A stretch of DNA of 64,000 nucleotides from Podocnemis expansa (taxonomy: Eukaryota > Chordata > Testudines > Podocnemididae), in NCBI GenBank assembly GCA_007922195.1, contig ML682038.1, positions 8,463,775-8,527,774 of the forward strand. Reading direction: 5' to 3'. Each line of letters begins with the position of its first letter. The stretch's first letter is position 1. This document shows, in pieces, positions 60,800 to 64,000 of this stretch. The notes under the pieces are model-generated. The model was not told where the DNA came from, did no database searches, and worked only from the letters and a program-made list of their open reading frames with translations. Made by a program: the position numbers and the translations under genes.

Positions 60800-61440
60800 G
60801 GCTCATACAGCTCTGGGCAACATGAATGGTATGATGAGCTGACTGGTTCAGTGGATGTGATGTATGCTGGCTTTAGCAAAGCTTCTGATATGTTCTCCCA
60901 CAGTATTCGTTCCAGCAAGTTAAAGAAGTTTGGTTTGGATGAATGGACTATAAGGTGGATAGAAAGCTGGCTAGATCATTGGGCTGACGGAATAGTGATC
61001 AACGGTTCTTTCAGGTTGGCAGCCACTATCAAGTAGAGTACTCCAGGGGCTGGTACTGGGGCTGCTTTTGTTCAACATCTTTATTAATGATCCAGAGGAT
61101 GGTGTAGTTTACAACCTCAGCAAGTTTATAGATGACACTAAGTTGGCAGAAGAGGTAGTTAAAGAGTGATGTTAGGAAGAAGACTCGGCCAATAGAAATA
61201 TGCTAAGGTTCAACAAGGATAAGTGCAGATTCCTGTACTTAAGATAGAAAAGTCCCATGCACTCGTATGAACTTGGAGATTGACTAGCTAGGCAAAAGTT
61301 CTGGGGAAAACCTGTGGGTTACAATGAAGTAGCTGGACACAAGTCAACAGTGTGCCCATATTGCCAAGAAGGCAAGAGGTGGCCCATTTCAGATGGAATA
61401 TATTGGGGATCCTTCAGAAAAATAAAAAGGATGAGGATTG
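60800..61440 (+). pseudogene. CR1 LINE ORF2, reverse transcriptase palm region, decayed
   Basis: The frame 60758-61036 contains YAGFSKASDMFSHSIRSSKL, then LDEWTIRWIESWLDHWADGI. These match the DFSKAFDTV-x-H-x-ILLSKL and LD-x-WT-x-RW-x-x-NWL segments of CR1 reverse transcriptase, with the first catalytic aspartate region degraded to AGFSKA. Downstream, out of frame, TTTATTAATGATCCAGAGG and AGTTTATAGATGACACTAAG correspond to FINDLE and the FADDTK active site, read here as FIDDTK. Stops follow the SFRLAATIK region. Orientation is opposite to the CR1 at 59813. Confidence 0.88.
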
Positions 61441-63010
61441 AAAGTTGCCTTTTTTCAACATGGTTTTGGCATTTATATATGCTCTGTGATACAATCTTCT
61501 TTGCAGATGTAATTTTTGCAGTATGTTAATATGACAGCTATACTACTAAGAATTTTCTGGGAGCGAGGAGACATAACAGCCAAATCTTTTCGTAATGATA
61601 ATGTACTGGAACTTTTTTCGCTATGAATTGATTTTTAGCAGTAATGAAACAGTGCTTATCTTAATGAGACAATTTGCTGTCCATGTGGTGCTCTCCTATA
61701 ATCTTCCACTGGGCTTCAAATAAACACTAAAATGCCCTTAAGTGATATTTAAAGTAAATTGAAACATTAGGTCTACGTCGTAGCATACTTTTAATAGATG
61801 AAGTGGACTCCAGGTAATTGAAACATGGGGCCACTTTCCAGTATAGGGCCACACTGATTAATTAAATTCCAAGATTTGTATTAGCTTTAGATTTATTGGC
61901 TATAAAAGTGGAAGCTCCTGAAAAATTACCAGCATTACTTACCATGATTATTTGCTATCTAAGACACTTTACTGCTGGTTTTTATCGTCAGTTAACTTTA
62001 AGCCACCTAGCACACTGGAACACTAAAGACAATTGCTGCAGGCTCTCCAGTTCCGTTGAGTCCCATAAAGTAATTCCTATAAAACAGTAGCTATTGCATG
62101 TTAATCTGAGAGAAGGTAACTGGATATTCTTTCTGTGATAGAAGTGTATTTTTCTTCTTTGCTTGCTGTTTAAAACAAATGCTATTTGCATTAGCTCCAC
62201 ATAAAGTAGGGAAGATGTCCATTAAAATCCCAATTTTTTAGCAGCAATTCATTATGGTTTACAGCGTTAATACCACTTGCTACTGTAGTTTGAGATTTCA
62301 AATGCTAAACCAAGTAGGACATGTTCCATATTTTACAGGGGTGGCTTCTATGAAAAACCTTGGTGGTGTTATTACAGGGGTGGCTTCTATGGAAAGCTTG
62401 GTGGTGATGCTTCAATAGGTGGTACCTGCTCCTCACCCCCACACCAGTCCCTTGAAACAGTACTGAAGCTGTGCCTCAGAATGATATTGGGACTGGAAGA
62501 AGTCAAAATATAGGAAATCTGATATTCTTAGTGAATTGTAAATTGTCACTCTGCCTACTTGGTGTGTGCGCTTTTAAAAATCTTTTTCTGGTAATACTAC
62601 TCCTATTTTCCTGGCCAAATGCAATTTCTACATCATATTTAATCCTTACTAACATGCTTCCCCCTTCAATTCTCCCTGTTTTAAATGGGTATGGTGCTCA
62701 CCACTTTCTGTTCCAGTTGGTTATATTTAAACCAGCTCCATATTCTACTCATACACTTCATCTGATAAAGTAATTTCTTTTATACTGCATATATACTAGT
62801 TAATAAAGCACTTTGGCAACTTTTAGGACAAAAGACATCAAATATATTCAATTATTAAATCTATGGGCTTGTGACTCTACTGAGGGTACAATCTGGACTG
62901 ATGGACAGTTGTGTGCTATCACTTCTCCAACCTGGGATGCCTTTTACCTTTTCTCTGAGAGTAACCACTCTTGATTTACCCATATACATCCACCAGCATG
63001 TAGAGTGCTA
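61441..63010. other. No gene; one short tandem duplication
   Basis: AT-rich. A 39-bp unit starting ACAGGGGTGGCTTCTATG is imperfectly repeated at 62335-62373 and 62374-62412. Nothing else supportable. Confidence 0.55.
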
Positions 63011-63015
63011 CACTT

Positions 63016-63390
63016 GGTTATGCCTACACTAGGAAATTAGTCAAAATTCAGGACGCTTAATCCGGACTAATTTGGTACTTGTCTACAGTAGGTTTCACCT
63101 AGTTTGAACTAAAAATTTTTTTAGTTTGAATAGTAAGTTCAAAATAAGTGCTCAGTTGGAACTTTAGTTTGAACTAGTGTGATGTAGGCATGCTAGTTTG
63201 AACTAAATAAATTTGAACTAAGTAGTTAGTTCAAATTAGCCACGGTTTTTAGTTTGAGCTAACTTGTAGTTTAAACTAGCCCACACTTTTTTAGTTCAAA
63301 CTAAACAGTCATAGCTAGCTTGAACTAACTTAGAACTGCTTAGTTTGGACTAAGGAAGACCAAACTAAGCTTCCTGGTGTAGACATAGCC
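63016..63390. mobile_element. Palindromic-word MITE, AGTTTGAACT type
   Basis: Ends are GGTTATGCCTACACTAGGAA and CCTGGTGTAGACATAGCC, flanked by CTT on both sides (63013-63015, 63391-63393). The interior is tiled by TAGTTTGAACTAA variants. It resembles the element at 51422, including an ATTAGTC...GGACTAATTTG inner hairpin near the left end. Confidence 0.85.
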
Positions 63391-63396
63391 CTTCAT

Positions 63397-64000
63397 GGGC
63401 ACGTCTACACTAGTGCTGTATAGGTATGTCTACACTATGGCTGTGTTCACACAGCACTTTTGTTTCGAAACAACCTCGTTGTTTTGAAACAAAAAAACAA
63501 AAAAAAACATGTTCACACGACGCACAGTTGTTTTGAAACAAGGGGAAGCCCTTGTTTCGAAACAACGAGGTTGTTTCGAAACAAGTTAAACCCCATTTGG
63601 GGTCGAAACAACCTTGTTTCGAAACAACGCGTGTGAACATGTTGTTTCGGAACAATAGGTTTAAATTTAAATTTAAAGGGCTGCCCCCTCAGCACCCTGG
63701 CCAGGGAACACTCAGCACCCTGGCCAGGGTGCTGAGGGGTGTCCCCTGGCCAGCAGGCACTGGCGGGGTTCAGCTTAAGCTTTTAAACTGGCGAGGAGCA
63801 GCACTGGGCTGGGCTTAAGCCCGGCTCTGCAGGCACCGGGGGGGGAGCAGCACTGTGCAGCGCTGACCCCCGCCGGTGCCTGCAGCCCCCCTTTGCAGGC
63901 ACCGGCGGGGAGCAGCGCTGGGGAGCGCTGCAGCCCGCCGGTGCCTGCAGCCCCCTGAGGAAGCGAAATAGCAGGTTCACAGTGTGAACCTGTTATTTCA
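63397..64000. mobile_element. Stack of MITE left ends; GTTTCGAAAC-type element running off the window
   Basis: Three left termini follow in 45 bases: GGGCACGTCTACACTAG (63397), AGGTATGTCTACACTA (63422) and GGCTGTGTTCACACAGC (63443). The innermost element is tiled by TTGTTTCGAAACAA, with perfect copies at 63552-63565 and 63571-63584. It then enters a GC-rich centre with strong hairpins (63685-63955). A palindromic CAGGTTCACA/TGTGAACCTG lies at 63972-63992. The right end is beyond the window, so it is partial. Confidence 0.75.

Noticed and set aside
63410..63818. Opposed frames rich in FRNN/SKQ repeats as a repeat protein
   Set aside because: They are direct translations of the GTTTCGAAAC palindromic word in a MITE.

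Overview
This window is vertebrate nuclear DNA, most likely from a turtle, possibly a softshell. It has CR1 LINE fragments on both strands, Penelope-like retroelement sequence, and many short elements whose tail resembles the known tortoise SINE/Penelope tail. It also has hAT and other DNA-transposon MITEs, and traces of old MIR-like SINEs. It is AT-rich, with mononucleotide runs and no operon-like or densely coding organisation. The species call is an inference from repeat content recalled from memory; no search was run.

I see no host protein-coding exon I can defend. No open frame exceeds about 200 codons, and the frames I recognise belong to retroelements. The window therefore looks like intergenic or long-intron DNA whose readable content is mobile elements.

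Layout. 1-3.0 kb is unclassified. 3.3-4.0 kb holds a GC-rich fold-back hAT-like element, and 4.97-5.34 kb a palindromic MITE. The first twin-tail element is at 6.36-6.55 kb. A 1.2-kb hAT-like element lies at 7.86-9.06 kb. 9.6-16.5 kb carries palindromic MITEs at 9.6, 12.3 and 16.0 kb, an LTR-like insertion inside the second, and a CR1 3' end. 19.8-24.7 kb has twin-tail elements, a hAT MITE with a perfect target duplication, and another palindromic MITE. 28-32.6 kb has hAT MITEs and a TTATTTCGAAATAA-type MITE. 37.1-40.7 kb has a CR1 tail followed by two decayed Penelope copies joined head to tail. 42-47 kb has CR1, a twin-tail element, a MIR-like trace and a hAT MITE. 49.8-52.8 kb is a decayed CR1 split by a MITE. 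54-61.4 kb has LINE fragments, a twin-tail element and an unclassified GC-rich block. The last kilobase is a pile-up of MITE ends with GC-rich hairpins.

Two signals stand out. First, five separate insertions have the same design: two copies of a Penelope-type tail facing each other, each insertion flanked by its own 12-15-bp direct repeat. The arms carry a hammerhead-like CTGATGA / stem / GAAA arrangement. The same tail ends the Penelope copy at 40.6-40.7 kb, so that element is the probable source of mobility. Second, several MITEs share termini close to GG(G/C)TATGTCTACAC and often short 3-bp duplications, but each is filled with a different palindromic word (TTAAGTCGACTTAA, TTAGTTCGAACTAA, TTATTTCGAAATAA, TTGTTTCGAAACAA).
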